From positions 11,299,334 to 11,363,333 of the forward strand of contig NC_037267.1 of assembly GCF_000002425.4 (NCBI RefSeq): 64,000 nt of DNA. The letters are read 5' to 3'. The notes beneath the pieces were generated by a model. That model saw nothing but the letters and a program-made list of their open reading frames with translations. It was not told where the DNA came from and made no database searches. Source of the stretch: Physcomitrium patens. Its lineage: Eukaryota > Streptophyta > Bryopsida > Funariales > Funariaceae. Position 1 is the stretch's first letter. The number at the start of each line of letters is the position of its first letter. Both the position numbers and the translations under genes were made by a program. Below are positions 11,151 through 23,451 of the stretch, in pieces.

Positions 11151-11166
11151 TGGTGAACCCGACGTG
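11151..11166 (+). promoter_or_regulatory. tRNA primer-binding site of B1
   Basis: TGGTGAACCCGACGTG lies 4 nt after the LTR end. Starting with TGG it can pair with a tRNA 3' CCA end. I could not match it to a particular plant tRNA from memory. This differs from chromoviruses C1 and C2, which lack such a site. Confidence 0.75.
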
Positions 11167-11217
11167 AAAGCTTGAGGTGGAAGGTATTGGATTTCGGTTG
11201 ATTTTATCTTTATTTTT

Positions 11218-13590
11218 ATGGAAAACGAAAATAAAAATTTTGAAGGATTTTTGGAAGAAGTTTCTGGTGGGGAGTCTTCTAAAGGACAAGGTATGCACAT
11301 GGATCCGTCTATTGCTAGTTTGTTTCAAGCCTTCTCATTGTCAATGCAGCAACAACAAAGCAATGATCGAAAGGAAGCTTTGGCAACCAAAGCATTGCAA
11401 GCAGTGGTCAATAAAATTGATCAATTTGATGGGAGGAATATTTCAAGGTATTTAAGATGTTATGTTCATGAAATGGAATTAAATCAGGTTTCTGAGAAGA
11501 AAATGGTTGCACTATTTGGACTTGCCACGATACCGGAGATAAGGGACCACATTACATCGATTACGGATCGTTGTGGGAATTCATGGGAGGATTTTTTACA
11601 TGCATTGAAAGACGAATATTTCTTGGAAGATGCTGATCGCGTTACTAAGAAGCTGTTTCTGGGATGGATTGAACGGCCCAATAAGAATTTGCAAGCAACA
11701 GAGCTACTAAGGGAATTTGAGAGGCAGTACTCTCAATTATCGAAGGTAGAAAAATTGACATTGGAGGCGAACAAAGTTGATCTATTTCTTCAAGCTGCTG
11801 ATGGAGAATTGCAAGAGAAATTAGAACCCCTTCTTGAAGACAAAGAAGAAGATGAAGGATTGACAATGAAGTGGAAGAACGTTGAAGATGCAGTGGGGTT
11901 GCTTACAAAAAAAGAAAGGAGGAAGGATAGGAGCATTATTCCGAAAACAGTACAAGCACCCAAAGCTCCAGTACGTACAACACCACCGACAATGCCTACA
12001 GTTCAACCTTCGACATCCTTGTCAAAGAAAGCAGATATGGGTATGGAAGAAATTATACGAGGAATGCGAGATCTTCAAATCAAATTGGCAAGACTTGAAG
12101 AGAATACTTCTACAAACAATTCGAAGAATGTTTCAAAACAAGGATATGTACAAAGATGCATTTGGTGTGATGATGCTTCACACACTAGAAAAGATTGCAA
12201 TGAATTTAATAATATGATACGGCAGGGAATTATTTGCTGGAAAGATGGAAAGATAGCATTGAAAGATAGGGAGGATCTTCTTCAAACCAATTTTGGCAAG
12301 GAAGGAATGAGAGCATTGGTTCAAGATTACTTAAAAGAGCATGAAACAGTAGCACGAGAAAGTGCAAGTTATGGTGCTAGAGTAGATGATGAAATTGGTG
12401 GAAGTACGGAAACTAGTGAGTTTTGGGCTTTTGTCGTTTCTACAATGCAAGAAGGGAAATTACCTCGAGAAGCGTTATTGAGAACTGCAGCTACAATACG
12501 AGGAAGAACAGGTTGAGAGGATCCTGTTGAGTCTCTTTCAGTTCATTCATATATTGCTAAGAGCCAACATGAAGCTTTGATGGAAGAAAAAAGACGAGGA
12601 AATTTTGATGATACTAGAGAAGGAAATTCTTTTAAGAGGCAAACTCGAGGAGACAAGGCTCGGGAGGCAGCTTCACAAGAATTACCTGTAAAGGATACCT
12701 CAGCATCATTGGGAGAAAAAACAACGGAGACAAAAGATAAGGGCAAATCAATTGCTTATAAGCTACTTTCTGACATTGAAGCGGCAACAAATTTGAAAGG
12801 GGTGTTGGAAGAACGTATATTAAACGCTAAGGTGGAATTCACATTGAAAGAAGTCTTGGGAATTGCAAAGAAGGAGTTTCATGATGTTATCATTGACAGC
12901 ATTAAGCGAAAGAGGCAATTAATGTGCGAAACTGGAATGAGTCATGCTATTGATGGAAGAATATGTAGAGATGAAGAAGAGGTTGATATTGGTTACAAGC
13001 AACCAACAAATGAAAAGAATGGGTATAATCAGCGAGTACGTTTCGAAGATTCTAGTGACAAGGAAATGGAAACTTTGAGCCATTATACTCGAAAGCATTG
13101 GGCAAGGGCAACTGCTGAGGTATTGGTGAAGGTAGGAGATATAGAGGAACCAATAGTTGCTTTGGTGGACCATGGTTCTGAAATAAATCTCATGTCTAAA
13201 GATCTTTATAAGAAGCAAAAATGGCCAATTGATATGGAACATGGATGGGCAATATGAGCAGCTAATAACACACGAGGCGAATTATATGGAGCTTGTCCAG
13301 ATGTCAAAATTCGGATTGGGGATGTTGCGACGGAGCAACATTTCTTCGTTCAAGATACAACGTCTTATCCGTTGATTTTAGGACAACCTTATATCACGGC
13401 AACACGGATGGAAACAAAGGTACTTGACGATGGTTTTGCTTATGCAAGGATACGGAGCGAAGATGGGAGGAAAGCTGTACAATTTCTAATAGTACCTCCT
13501 AACCATGAACGGAATCGAGATAGGTTGAGGGAGAAACCATTGCCAAAGATTGTTGAAGGATTTCAGGATTTTGGGGAGGTACCACTGTAA
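11218..13590 (+). pseudogene. B1 gag and aspartic protease
   Basis: A 432-codon open frame at 11218-12516 encodes Gag, with a Gag-core-like N-terminal half and a CCHC knuckle CIWCDDASHTRKDC at about 12157-12198. The same frame continues past a TGA at 12514 into 12577-13257 and past a second TGA at 13255. The protease motif ALVDHGSEINLM is at about 13159-13194: D-H-G in place of the usual D-S/T-G. The frame ends at a TAA at 13588. Both internal TGA codons are one C-to-T step from CGA. Pol continues one frame back. Confidence 0.85.
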
Positions 13591-16500
13591 AGCGAGATTA
13601 TGGAGGTACAAAAGAGGAGGTACTCTCGCGAGATGAAGGTGCCTTTGATGCGAGTTTTATTGGTATATTGGAGAATGGAAATATTATGTATAAGAAAGTT
13701 GATGATTTTAAAAGAAAAGAAAGAAAAAGATTATATGATATTGAATGACAGTTACGCAAGATAGGTACATTGCATGATAATGAGAGGATTTTGGGTGTTT
13801 ATGAAGAAAATGGGCTGGAAGATTCATTGGAATTGATTACATCTATTGGGTTAGGGGATAATGATAAGATTGTTGAGATTCATTCGAGAGAGATTTATAC
13901 CATGCTTGAATCTTTTCAAGCACCAGAAGTCACAATAGAGACGAGATATAAAACGGCAGATAAGAAGGTAAAGCCTGTTGCCGGACCATTACCAGAGGAT
14001 TCTAAAGAACAAATGGGAGAAGCATCAAAAGAAGCAAGTTTAAGAGATCCAATGAGTATTGGATATCAGTTTACTGAAGAAACTTTTGAAGAATTGAAGA
14101 TTGGTTCTGATGGTTCTTTATTACCGGAGGAAATTACTTGCTTCAAAAAGATGTTGGCTAAACAAGGTAGATCGTTTGCCTTCGAATCTCATGAAATTGG
14201 GTGTGTGGATCCAAATATTATAACACCTATGGTTATCTTCACTGTACCGCATGTACCTTAAAATCTAAGACCGATTCCAGTACCGAGGGCACATTTATCT
14301 AAATTGGTGGAACTATTGAAAGAAAAGATAAAGATGAAAATATTAGAACCTTCATTTGCGTCGTATTCTAGTCGATGGTTTACGGTACCTAAGAAGAATG
14401 GGTCACTGCGGTTTATTCAATATATGCAGCCGGTGAATGCTGTAACTGTCAGGAATGCAGGAATTGGACCTATTGTGGATGAATTTGCTGAGGCGTTTGC
14501 TGGAAGGGCGATCTATTCAATGGGTGATTTGTATTCAGGTTATGATCAATTTCAACTTGCCGAAGGAAGTAGAGATATGACAACGATGAGAACACCGCTT
14601 GGATTTGTTAGAATGTGCACTCTTCCTCAAGGCGCGACCAACTCAGTTGCGCATATGATGAATGGGATGAATAAGGTATTGAGAGATTTTATTCCGGAAA
14701 AGACTATGCCTTTTCTGGATGATGTTCCAATAAAAGGGTGCAGAGAAGGAGACAAGGATGAAACTTTAGATACGAGGGGGTGTCGCAGATATGTTGTTGA
14801 TCATATACAAGATTGTGAAAAGATTTTAACTCGGCTTGGAGAAGTTCATCTTACATTATCGGATATGAAGTCCGTATTTGGAGTACGAGAGGTTGTAATT
14901 GTTGGACATTTATGTGGATCTTACGGAAGAAAACCAGATCCGACTAAAGTTGATGCAATTGGAAGGATAAAAGAGGATTGTGATTCTTCAACAGAGGTTC
15001 TCAGGTTTTTGGATGCATGTGTATTTTATCGAATGTGGATCCCTCATTTTGCTCACATAGCGGATCCATTATATGAACTGTTACGCAAGGGTTACCGATT
15101 TGAATGGAAAGAAAGGCATATTCAGGCAATGCAAAGATTGAAGAAATTATTAATGTCACCTCCAATATTGAGGAAGGTTGATTATAAGTGCAATAGACCA
15201 GTGATTCTTACTGTAGACGCTAGTCCAATTGCCGTTGGATGGGCGGTGGGTCAAGATGATTCGAATGGGAGTAGATTTGCAGTTCGATTTCGGGCTAAAG
15301 TTTTAAGTATTCGTCAGCGTGCATATTCGCAAGTCAAAAGAGAACTTTGGGGAGTTGTTTCGGCTATGAAAGCTGAAAAGGACTATTTGATTGGGGCAGT
15401 AGTAGTAATTGAAACAGATTGCTTGCCATTGCTTGGAATGATTATTAACTGTTCAACGCCAGATATTGCAATGTTGAGATGGATTGCTTATATTAAGTCA
15501 CTAAATCCAGAATTTAAGCATATCATTGGAAAGGACAATTTAGTAGCAGACATGCTATCTCGAGCAAGATACGAGAGGGAGGACGAAATGGTTGAAGACA
15601 TTGATGATGTCGGATTGAAATTCTATTCAATATCAAATCTCAACAGAGAAGACAAGCTATTTCTTGAAGAATCTTATGAAGGAGAATTATTGGATATTGG
15701 TCATTATTTGAATACCTTGTCTAAGTAGGGGAATTGGTCTACAGAAAAATTCAAACAAATAAGAAAAAAAGCATATGGATTTTTACTTCGAGATGGATTC
15801 TTATGGAAGAGACCGAAGAAAGGAATTGGGATGCCACAACGAGTGATAGGCAAAAGGGAAGAAAAACTAAAATTATTAAAGGAGTTTCATGATAGTTTAT
15901 GGGCAGGGCATAGAGGAATCTGGGCTACTTTTGCTAAACTCAAGGAACAATATTGGTGGAAAAATATATATCGAGATGTGCTCTCATTTGTAGAGTCATG
16001 TGAAATCTGTCAATCGTATTCTAATATCCGACATCGAGATGGTCTTCATCCTACGTATCCTCTGACAATTCATTTTAAATGGGTTGTTGATTTGGTTATT
16101 ATGCCGGTTGGATTATGGCAGATGAGATATTTGGTTTTAGCTCGTGAAGATTTATCAAATCTAGTAGAAGGAAGAGCATTGAGGACAAAATCTATAGAGG
16201 AGATTTGTAGGTTTTTGCTTGAAGATGTCATTTGCCGTTACGGGTGCGTAGGAAAAATCACTGCAGATCGTGGAGAATTAAATGCACAAGAAGCTCGTAA
16301 GTTCTTTGAAAAATGTGGAGTTAAACTATCACTGACTACTGCTTATAATCCGGAAGGGAATGCGAAAAGCGAACGCGGTCACCCGTCGATTGTGAAAGCA
16401 TTGGTTAAAGCTTGTAATGGGAAGGTTAAAGAGTGGCCACGGCTTTTGTCATTTGCATTATGGGCTGATCGAACAACACATAGTTCGGTGACAGGATATA

Positions 16501-17066
16501 TGCCAGTAGAACTTATGACAGGTCAAAAACCAATTATGCCGATTGAAGAAAAGGTACTTACTTGGAGTATGCTACCATGGGAAGATGGATTGACAAGAGA
16601 AGAACTTCTGGCTATTAGGATTCGACAATTGGAGCAAAGAACGGAAGATGTCCAGATAGCATTGAAAAGGTTAAAAAGAGCAAGGTTACAAAACAAGGCG
16701 CGATTCGATAAGCAACATCGATTGAGACCAAAAGCAATCGAGTAAGGTGACTGGGTACTTGTTTATGACAATAGTCTGCATAATCAACATAGTACTTTGC
16801 GGAAATTTTCAAAACGTTGGTTTGGACCATATGTTGTAACAACTGTTCATGATAATGCGACTTACTCATTACGGGAGTTAGATGGTACAAAATTGAAAAT
16901 ACCAATTGCAGGGAAGCGAGTAAAAATATTTAAACGAAGACACGCAGAGATGAATATGGAAGACCTTAATGAAGGTACAGAGATTCCGCAGCAAGAAGAT
17001 GAAAGTGATATGGATAATGAAGGTGACGAAGACGAACTGGACAAAGACGTAGGGGATATATTCTGA
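13587..17066 (+). pseudogene. B1 pol: reverse transcriptase, RNase H, integrase
   Basis: Pol lies in the -1 frame relative to gag-protease and opens near 13587. RT has SRWFTVPKKNGSLRF and the catalytic box FLDD at 14712-14723 (a phenylalanine in place of tyrosine). RNase H follows with TVDAS at about 15210 and a closing KDNLVADMLSRA. Integrase (15831-16745) has H20, H27, C57, C60 of the zinc finger and D87, D146, E181 as the DDE triad. The tail 16797-17066 is a short GPY-like domain (RWFGPYVVT) and then an acidic stretch with no chromodomain. Stops at 13746, 14259, 15726 and 16743 interrupt it; all fit single C-to-T changes. Confidence 0.85.
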
Positions 17067-17128
17067 ATCAAACAGCAATTGGGTAAATTGGTGCATACCG
17101 GAGGATGCACATGTTCAGAGGGGGTGAA

Positions 17129-18426
17129 TGTCGTGTTGTAACACGAGTATACAATGAAAATAAAAAGAAAGGGGAATTTTATTAATATTCAGTTACCTCG
17201 AATATTGGGAGCATCAACCAACTCCAGTATAAATACTGAGTGGTCAGGTTCAGTCACTCCGTTACAGTCAGCCGAGGCATACTGAAATGCTCCATTCGAT
17301 TCTAATAACGGGAGTCAGCAAGAAGAGAAGGACCAATTCACACGACGGGTTCGAGGAGCCAATTGGATCCAATTTTGATAATCCAATCCGGGTCCTCTTA
17401 TCCAATATGAGACCTGAATTGGCCGGTCAACCCAATGCAGTCTAATTACGGGAAATCCAGGTCTTACTACGGGTCTTAGCTAATCTGACGCGAGGACCAA
17501 TTTGACCCAATTACGAGAACATCCAGGTTACTACGGGCATCTTTCCCAATATAGGACCTGAATTGGTCGGGCGACTCAATGTGGTCCCGATTACGGGGTT
17601 CGATTCTGTTTCAAGCTGTCCTGTTCTCTGTGCCGTTTCAGGGAACATTGTTTTCGGTAAATGGATTTCTTAAAGGTAAAAACGGAGGAGAAAGCTTGAC
17701 GGTAAGAGCCAATTTCGGATCCAAGCTTGAGGTGGGAGCCAATTCCGGATCTAAGACGGAAGATTGAAGAAATTCAGAGGATAAGGTTAGGGGGGAATCG
17801 GGGGGGAGCTAGTTTTCAAGCTTTGCAAGGTTACCAGTTCGGTTTTCATTGGAGGTTTTTGAAGATCAAGGGAATTAGAGAGAGGAGCTTCATGCTTTGG
17901 GTCGGGGAAGGAAAGACATAGAATTTGAATTTTTCTTCTTCGTAGAGTTTTGGGAAGACTGAGGCAATCGCTGCTGAAGTCAGTGTTGTAATGGTGAATC
18001 GGGATTTTTAAATGAAGTGGGTTTGAATACTCTTGACTGTTTTGTAAAATCGAGTTACGTCTGTGATTGAAGGATTAAAGGGGTGTCTATAGGATTGAGT
18101 ATGCGGAGTGAATGAAATTTATTGGGTTAATCTAACAGGACAGTCAGTGGATACAAGATCGTAAGTACAAAGGGGTATTGAAGATTAGCAGTTTAGGTTG
18201 TTCGGGGTTCTCTGTAACGTCTAGAGACCTATTGGCTGGGGCAAAAAAAAAAGACTTCGACAAGCAGTCAAAGAGCATCCGTATAGATTTACGGTACATT
18301 TTTGCAGTCGTTTATATTCCAGCAGTCAAAAACTGATAGACTGCTTGACTATCGGTGAATCTCCATACTACCTTCTACAGCCAGACGCCTGGCGCGTTCT
18401 CGAGCAGGAAAGCACGTAATACGACA
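17129..18426 (+). repeat. 3' LTR of B1 (1298 bp)
   Basis: Near-identical to 9849-11146. It is preceded by a purine-rich tract CAGAGGGGGTGAA that would act as the polypurine tract. Ends ATACGACA, then CCGG of the target duplication and the C1 RT frame. Confidence 0.95.
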
Positions 18427-19950
18427 CCGGGCTTCTTGATCAACTTAGCCAAGCAAAAAACTTTACAAAGATTGATCTATGAGGCGCATATAATTTGGTA
18501 TGCATTAAGGAGGGAGATAAATAGAAGACAATATTTCGCACCAAGTATGGACATTTTGAATACAATGTCATGCCTTTTGGACTTACCTATGCACCAACCA
18601 TATTCTAGTACTTAATGAATGATATATTTTGTGAGTATTTTGACGACTTTGTTGAAATCTACTTGGATGATATTCTAATCTTTTCCAAGAATCTGGAAGA
18701 CCAAAAAAAATATATCTACTTTGTGTTGGAAAAGCTACGAAGTACTGGGCTATACACAAAACTAGAGAAGTGTGTATTTCATACATTTCAAGTCAAATTT
18801 TTTGGATATATTATTTCCAACAAAGGCCTTTTTATGCATCCAAAGAAGGTACAAGCAATCATCAATTGGACAAAGTCAAAAACTGTACGTGATATCCAAT
18901 GCTTTCTTTGATTTAAAAACTTCTACAAGATTTTTGTTAGAAATTATTCCAAGATTGCTACTCCACTTACGTGGTTGACATGCAAGGACAAGCTAGGCTA
19001 GGGTCCCAAAGCAAAGGAAGTTTTTCAAAGATTAAAAGATGCTTTCACAACATTTCCAATTTTGATACATGCAAATTTCAACAAGCCCTATTTTATGGAA
19101 ACCAATGCTTTAGACTTTGCATTGAGAGTAATCTTATTACAATATGGAAAAGATAACAAATTTCATCCAATTACATTCCATTCTTGAAAATTCTCAGTGA
19201 TAAAAATCAACTATAAAATCTACAATAAAGAGCTATTTGTTAACCTGGATTCTTTCCAAGAATGGTGCCACTTTTTTCAAGGCCCCTTTCATCAAGTGAT
19301 TGTATATACAAATCACAAGGATTTTGAATATTTCATGTCGGCCCCAATCTTGAACCGTTTCCAAGCGCATTGGAGTATATGTTTATCACAATTTGATTTT
19401 TGTATTACGTATTGACTTAGGATCCAACAAAGGTTATTAGATGCATTATCAAGATGTTCCTAATTTGAACCAAAAATAAGCGAGGCAGCATATGATCAAC
19501 AACATTGTTAAAGCCTGAGCTATTTCATCTTTGAGCAACTAATGTATCAGTGTATGTAGATTTATCATTTCTTCAAGGAATATGTGAAGCCTCAAACATG
19601 GACCTTTTTATTTTTAATATCAAGCATCTTGCCAATAATCTTCATGAAGAGTCTTCTAAATTCTAGTATGAAGACAACTTCTTGTTCTTTGAAGAACATT
19701 TGTTCATTCTTGAAGGACCGACTCTCATGTGCATTCTTCAAACATACCATGACTTCCCTGCACCCAGATATTTCGGATTCATCAAGACCTTAGAACTTCT
19801 GTTTAGAGACTTTTGGTGGCCTAAAATGTAAAAGGATGTTAAAAAATTTGTATTATCATGTGATACTTGTTCAAGGTCAAAGAACCCTCAACATTGACCA
19901 TATAGACTTTTTCAATCTCTTTATATTCTGAAACAACATTGGTCATCTAT
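18427..19950 (+). pseudogene. C1 reverse transcriptase (rest), RNase H and integrase zinc finger
   Basis: The frame resumes LLDQLSQAKNFTKIDL and then has a stop. The RT catalytic box YLDD is at 18660-18671 in an open stretch 18615-18911. RNase H pieces follow: KINYKIYNKELF at about 19200 and YTNHKDFEYFMSAPILN at about 19305. The zinc-finger part of integrase near 19750-19900 is eroded. Stops are frequent, including one just after QCFL at 18909. Confidence 0.8.
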
Positions 19951-21000
19951 TACCATGGATTTCATTAGAATTCTTCTACCATCAAATCTATTTGACATTA
20001 TCTTTGTAATTGTTGATCGATTGATCGAGATGGCACATTTTATACTTTGCAAGAAGTTGATTACTAGTAAAGAGACGACAAGACTCTTTATTGACAATGT
20101 CTATTGTTATGATGGGTTGCCAAATGACATTATATTAGATTGTGGACTACAATTTATGTCAAGGTTTTGGAAGGCACTCTTCAAGATTTTTAAGATTGAT
20201 AACAACCTTTCTTCTATCTTTCACACTAAAACTAATAGTCAAACAAAGCAGATCAACTAAATTCTTGAAGAATATTTGAAATATACTATCAATTATCAAT
20301 AAGTCGACTGGACTTTTTACTTGTCAATGATGGATTTTGTATATAATAATATAATCCATGTATCTATGTAACAAACACCATTCTATTTAAACTATAGTCA
20401 TCATCCAAAGTTAGATATGCTAAAGCCTTCAAAGTCGACAAATCTAATAATAGAGGAGTTTACTATGAAAATGGCTAAACTTCATGTAACTATGAAGATT
20501 CACCTAAAAAGAGCTCAATAATATTATAAGCTATTGGCGGATGAATTGAGGAATGAGCATCCTTTATTTTAAGTTGGTGACAAAGTATGGCTTCTTCGAC
20601 TCAATATAAAAATCAACAAGTCATGTGATAAGTTGGACTCCCAAAGGTTGGAACCATTTGCGATTCAGTAATAAATCAATAAAGTAACTTATTAATTAGA
20701 GTTACTTTCATCCATGAAGATTCATTCAATATTTCATGTTTCACTTTTGAAAAGATATAAAGAATCAAACATGCTAGGTCAAAGACAACTACCACCTCAT
20801 GTGGTTGAAATCAATGATCATATTGAATTTGAGATAGAAGAGGTATTAGATTCAAGAATAAGACATGGAAAGCTTAAATATCTAATTCATTGGTACGGAT
20901 ATGATATCAACGATTGGACATGGGAACCAGTTGGCAATCTTATAAATATATAATTGAAGGTTTAAAAGTTCAATCAACGACATCTATCGAGACTAAAAGT
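19951..21000 (+). pseudogene. C1 integrase core and chromodomain
   Basis: An open stretch at 19955-20260 carries the core: MDFIRI with the first aspartate, DCGLQFMSRFW with the second, and then TKQIN where C2 has TERVNQ, so the catalytic glutamate is replaced. The 20714-20953 frame reads IHSIFHVSLLKRY and then a chromodomain with EIEEVLDSR, KYLIHWYGYD and DWTWEP. Aromatic residues expected to bind methyl-lysine are present. The chromodomain is what defines this element as a chromovirus and would steer integration to marked chromatin. Confidence 0.85.
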
Positions 21001-21624
21001 GGAAAAATGAAGAATAATAGCTTGATAAGATGGCTTCACCATGAAGATTCTTAGTTTTTAGTCTCATAAAAAAGGAGAAGAGATAGGCTCTGAAGGGATA
21101 GTTTTTTCAAATCTTTAGAACAATATATGTCAGTAGTTTGAATTCATGACTATAGCCTATTTATATTCTTTTGATTTTGTCTACTTTATGTGATATGGAT
21201 AGTCAAGAGATAGACATCTTGCCAATTATACCATCTCAACTAAGTAGTTCACGGAGATGACTCCGAGATGAAGAGCCAACTAGATCATGAAGATGTCAAA
21301 GGATATTTAGTAATAGATCCTTGATAGTTATATTTGAGGTAGATCCTTGATAGTTATATTTGAGGTAGAACCTGCCTATGAAGGATGTCCAAAAAGAGTG
21401 TTTGTAAGACAATTCCATAATGAAGATATTGAAGTTCATGCTTAGTCATAAATAGAAGGCTTGGAATACTATTGATGGCTATAGGGACCTATCAACCATT
21501 TGCCTCATAAAAAACAACTGGAATATATAGCAGACATCATGCGACAAATCTTCAACTTCTTCTACATATATTGACTTCCAATAACATTACTTCTTGGAGA
21601 CCTCAAAGTTAAAGGAGGAAGTGA
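21001..21624 (+). pseudogene. C1 3' region between chromodomain and 3' LTR
   Basis: The stretch at 21455-21560 reads, with stops, EYY..L.GPINHLPHKKQ and resembles the C2 tail (HYRWLRGPINHLRREQ) and the 42783-42957 copy (EYYQYLRRPINYLQRR). It is followed by the purine tract AAAGGAGGAAGTGA just before the 3' LTR. The 21050-21440 part has no recognisable frame; a short direct repeat TAGTTATATTTGAGGTAGA occurs at about 21325-21370. Confidence 0.55.
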
Positions 21625-22137
21625 TGTCACGGACATACAACTTAAGAAGGTTTGAGAAGCTTCTAGGAAGTTTTAGAAGATTTTAAGAAAGTTCTTATAA
21701 AACTTGGAAGGTTCTAAAAGATTCCAAAAGATTCTAGTATGTTCTAAAAAGATTCCAAAAGATTCCAAAAGATTCTAGTATATTCTAAAAAGATTCCAAA
21801 AGGTTTTGGTAGATTCTAAGAAAGTTCTAGAAGGTCATAGGAGATCCTAGAAGGTCATAGGAGATCCTAGAAGGTTCTAAGAAGCTTTAGATGATTTAGG
21901 AAGTTGACGAAGAAGGATCTTAGGCTTACTTTGTTCCCAAGCTTAATAGAAACTTCTCAAGAAGCTTTATAGGACCTAATATATATAGAAGTCGAGGCTA
22001 AGGAAATTCTCAGTCTCGACAACTTATTTCTTGTGGTCTAGTCAAGACCTTCTTATCTTATATTCGATTATTGTTCTAATGTCGAGCTAACTCCATTTCT
22101 TGGTATTGAATACTTGTCTTGTATATGATTCCTAACA
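21625..22137 (+). repeat. 3' LTR of C1 (513 bp)
   Basis: Starts TGTCACGGACATACAAC, ends ATTCCTAACA. It has a TATATATA box at 21980-21987 and the predicted RNA start AGTCTCGACAA at 22012-22022. It is longer than the 5' copy through local duplication of a 30-bp AGATTCCAAAAGATTCTAG-type repeat and of AGGTCATAGGAGATCCTAGA. Confidence 0.9.
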
Positions 22138-22142
22138 TATAT

Positions 22143-23451
22143 AAGAAGGAGTTAAAAATATATTTTAGCAAAATTTAATTTAAGAAGCCAAGAATTGATA
22201 CTGAGAGAAGATTAGTTATCAACCCAAGTCAATATCAAACCTTGAGTCACAAAACTATATACCTACAATGACTTTTGTATTCTTTTATAGATCAAAAAAT
22301 AGAATTTGAGAGCAAACTTGAAAAGAGATTTTTAGAAATTAGTTTCATATCATTTAAATCAATATTGAGATTTTTGAAGATTTTTAAAATTAGTGATTTT
22401 TATGGTGGGATTAGGATTTGAGAAATAAAAATATATTTAAAAATTTAAAGATTTCTTAAGTTTTGTTATGTATATATATGTGAAATTTGGAGAGTATGTT
22501 GTTGTGCTAGTTATAAATATATATGCAAATTTTGGGATAAATTGAATAGTCAAATTAAAGTATATGAGGATTTTTGTGGATTGAGGTCTCAAAAATTGGA
22601 GTTTAAAGGTCACTAAGTATTTCTAAGATCTTCAGTAATTTATCAATTGGATTAAAATAATTTTTTTAAATATGAATATGAATCTTGATTTCTAATATTT
22701 GGATGAAATTTGACAGCAACTCAATGGTTGAAGAAAGAGATATTAGCATTGGAAGTTCAACATTAAGATTTAAATAAGAGGCCACCTTATACTCGATTAG
22801 ATTATCTTGCATTTCTTTTAATTGATAAGTGCAATTGATTTTATTTTTCTTATGTTTATTCCTTACTAAGATATTAAGAAGTGTGTAAATTTTGAGATGA
22901 TATCAATAGTTTGATCATTAGTTTTTGAGGTTCTATTTTGTTATAGAGTTTGATAAGAATTTAAGATGTAAGATTTGTTTAGGATTTAAGATTTTATTAG
23001 GATTTTATTAGTACTTGATTTAGAATTTGATTAAAATTTAATTAGTATTTGATATAGATTTGATTAATATTTAATTAAAATTTTAATTAAGATTATATTA
23101 AAGTTTTTATTTTTAATATTTTTTAAAGATTCTTTGTTGTTTCTTTAGAATTTCTTTTTTTTTAATATTTTTTTAAGATTATTGATATTTTTTTAAAGGT
23201 TTATTTTTATATTTTTGAAAGATTTTTTTTTTTTTTTTTTTTTTGAAATTAAATCATGACTTGTTTATATTTCTTTTGTGACTTCTTTTAAATTTATTTC
23301 AATAGATTAAAGTTTCATTGGATTTATTAGATATAACTTGAAGTTTATTTAAGGCTCTATTGGACTTAATAGAATTATTGTTGCATTTTTACTTACCTTC
23401 TATAACTAGGTTTTTGGTATATTTTTATGCAAGAAAACATATAATATGATA
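22143..23451 (+). repeat. family B LTR F, right part
   Basis: Continuation of 3942-4177 after C1. The stretch from 22143 through GAATTGATACTGAG and GTTATCAACC matches the reverse complement of LTR E near 41640-41760. The end TTACTTACCTTCTATAACTAGG ... ATAATATGATA matches the LTR E start reversed (ending ATAATACGACA). Between them lies a run of TTTGATT / TTAGGATTT-type short repeats and a T-rich tract at 23223-23244. The right flank is ATGA. Confidence 0.75.

Larger units (their letters stand above)
9849..18426 (+). mobile_element. complete family B Ty3-type retrotransposon B1 (8578 bp)
   Basis: Two 1298-bp LTRs, 9849-11146 and 17129-18426, differ at about 25 positions by eye (about 2%), mostly C/T and G/A, so this is the youngest clear insertion. 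It has TGTCG..CGACA termini, a TGG-starting primer-binding site and a purine tract before the 3' LTR, with Gag, protease, RT, RNase H and integrase in order. The 4-bp target duplication is CCGG (9845-9848 and 18427-18430). No chromodomain; Pol ends in an acidic tail. Six in-frame stops and one frame change disable it. Confidence 0.95.
4178..22137 (+). mobile_element. chromovirus C1 (Ty3/Metaviridae with chromodomain), interrupted
   Basis: The element starts TGTCACGG and ends CCTAACA. It carries two LTRs (4178-4619 and 21625-22137), gag, a CCHC knuckle, protease, RT with YLDD, RNase H, integrase and a C-terminal chromodomain. Flanks TTTGT (4173-4177) and TATAT (22138-22142) fit a 5-bp duplication of TATGT with one change in each copy; the uninterrupted LTR E has CATATGTATG at this place. 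C1 is itself interrupted by LTR D (5653-7371), LTR C (8029-9278) and B1 (9849-18426). Many stops disable all its frames. Confidence 0.9.
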
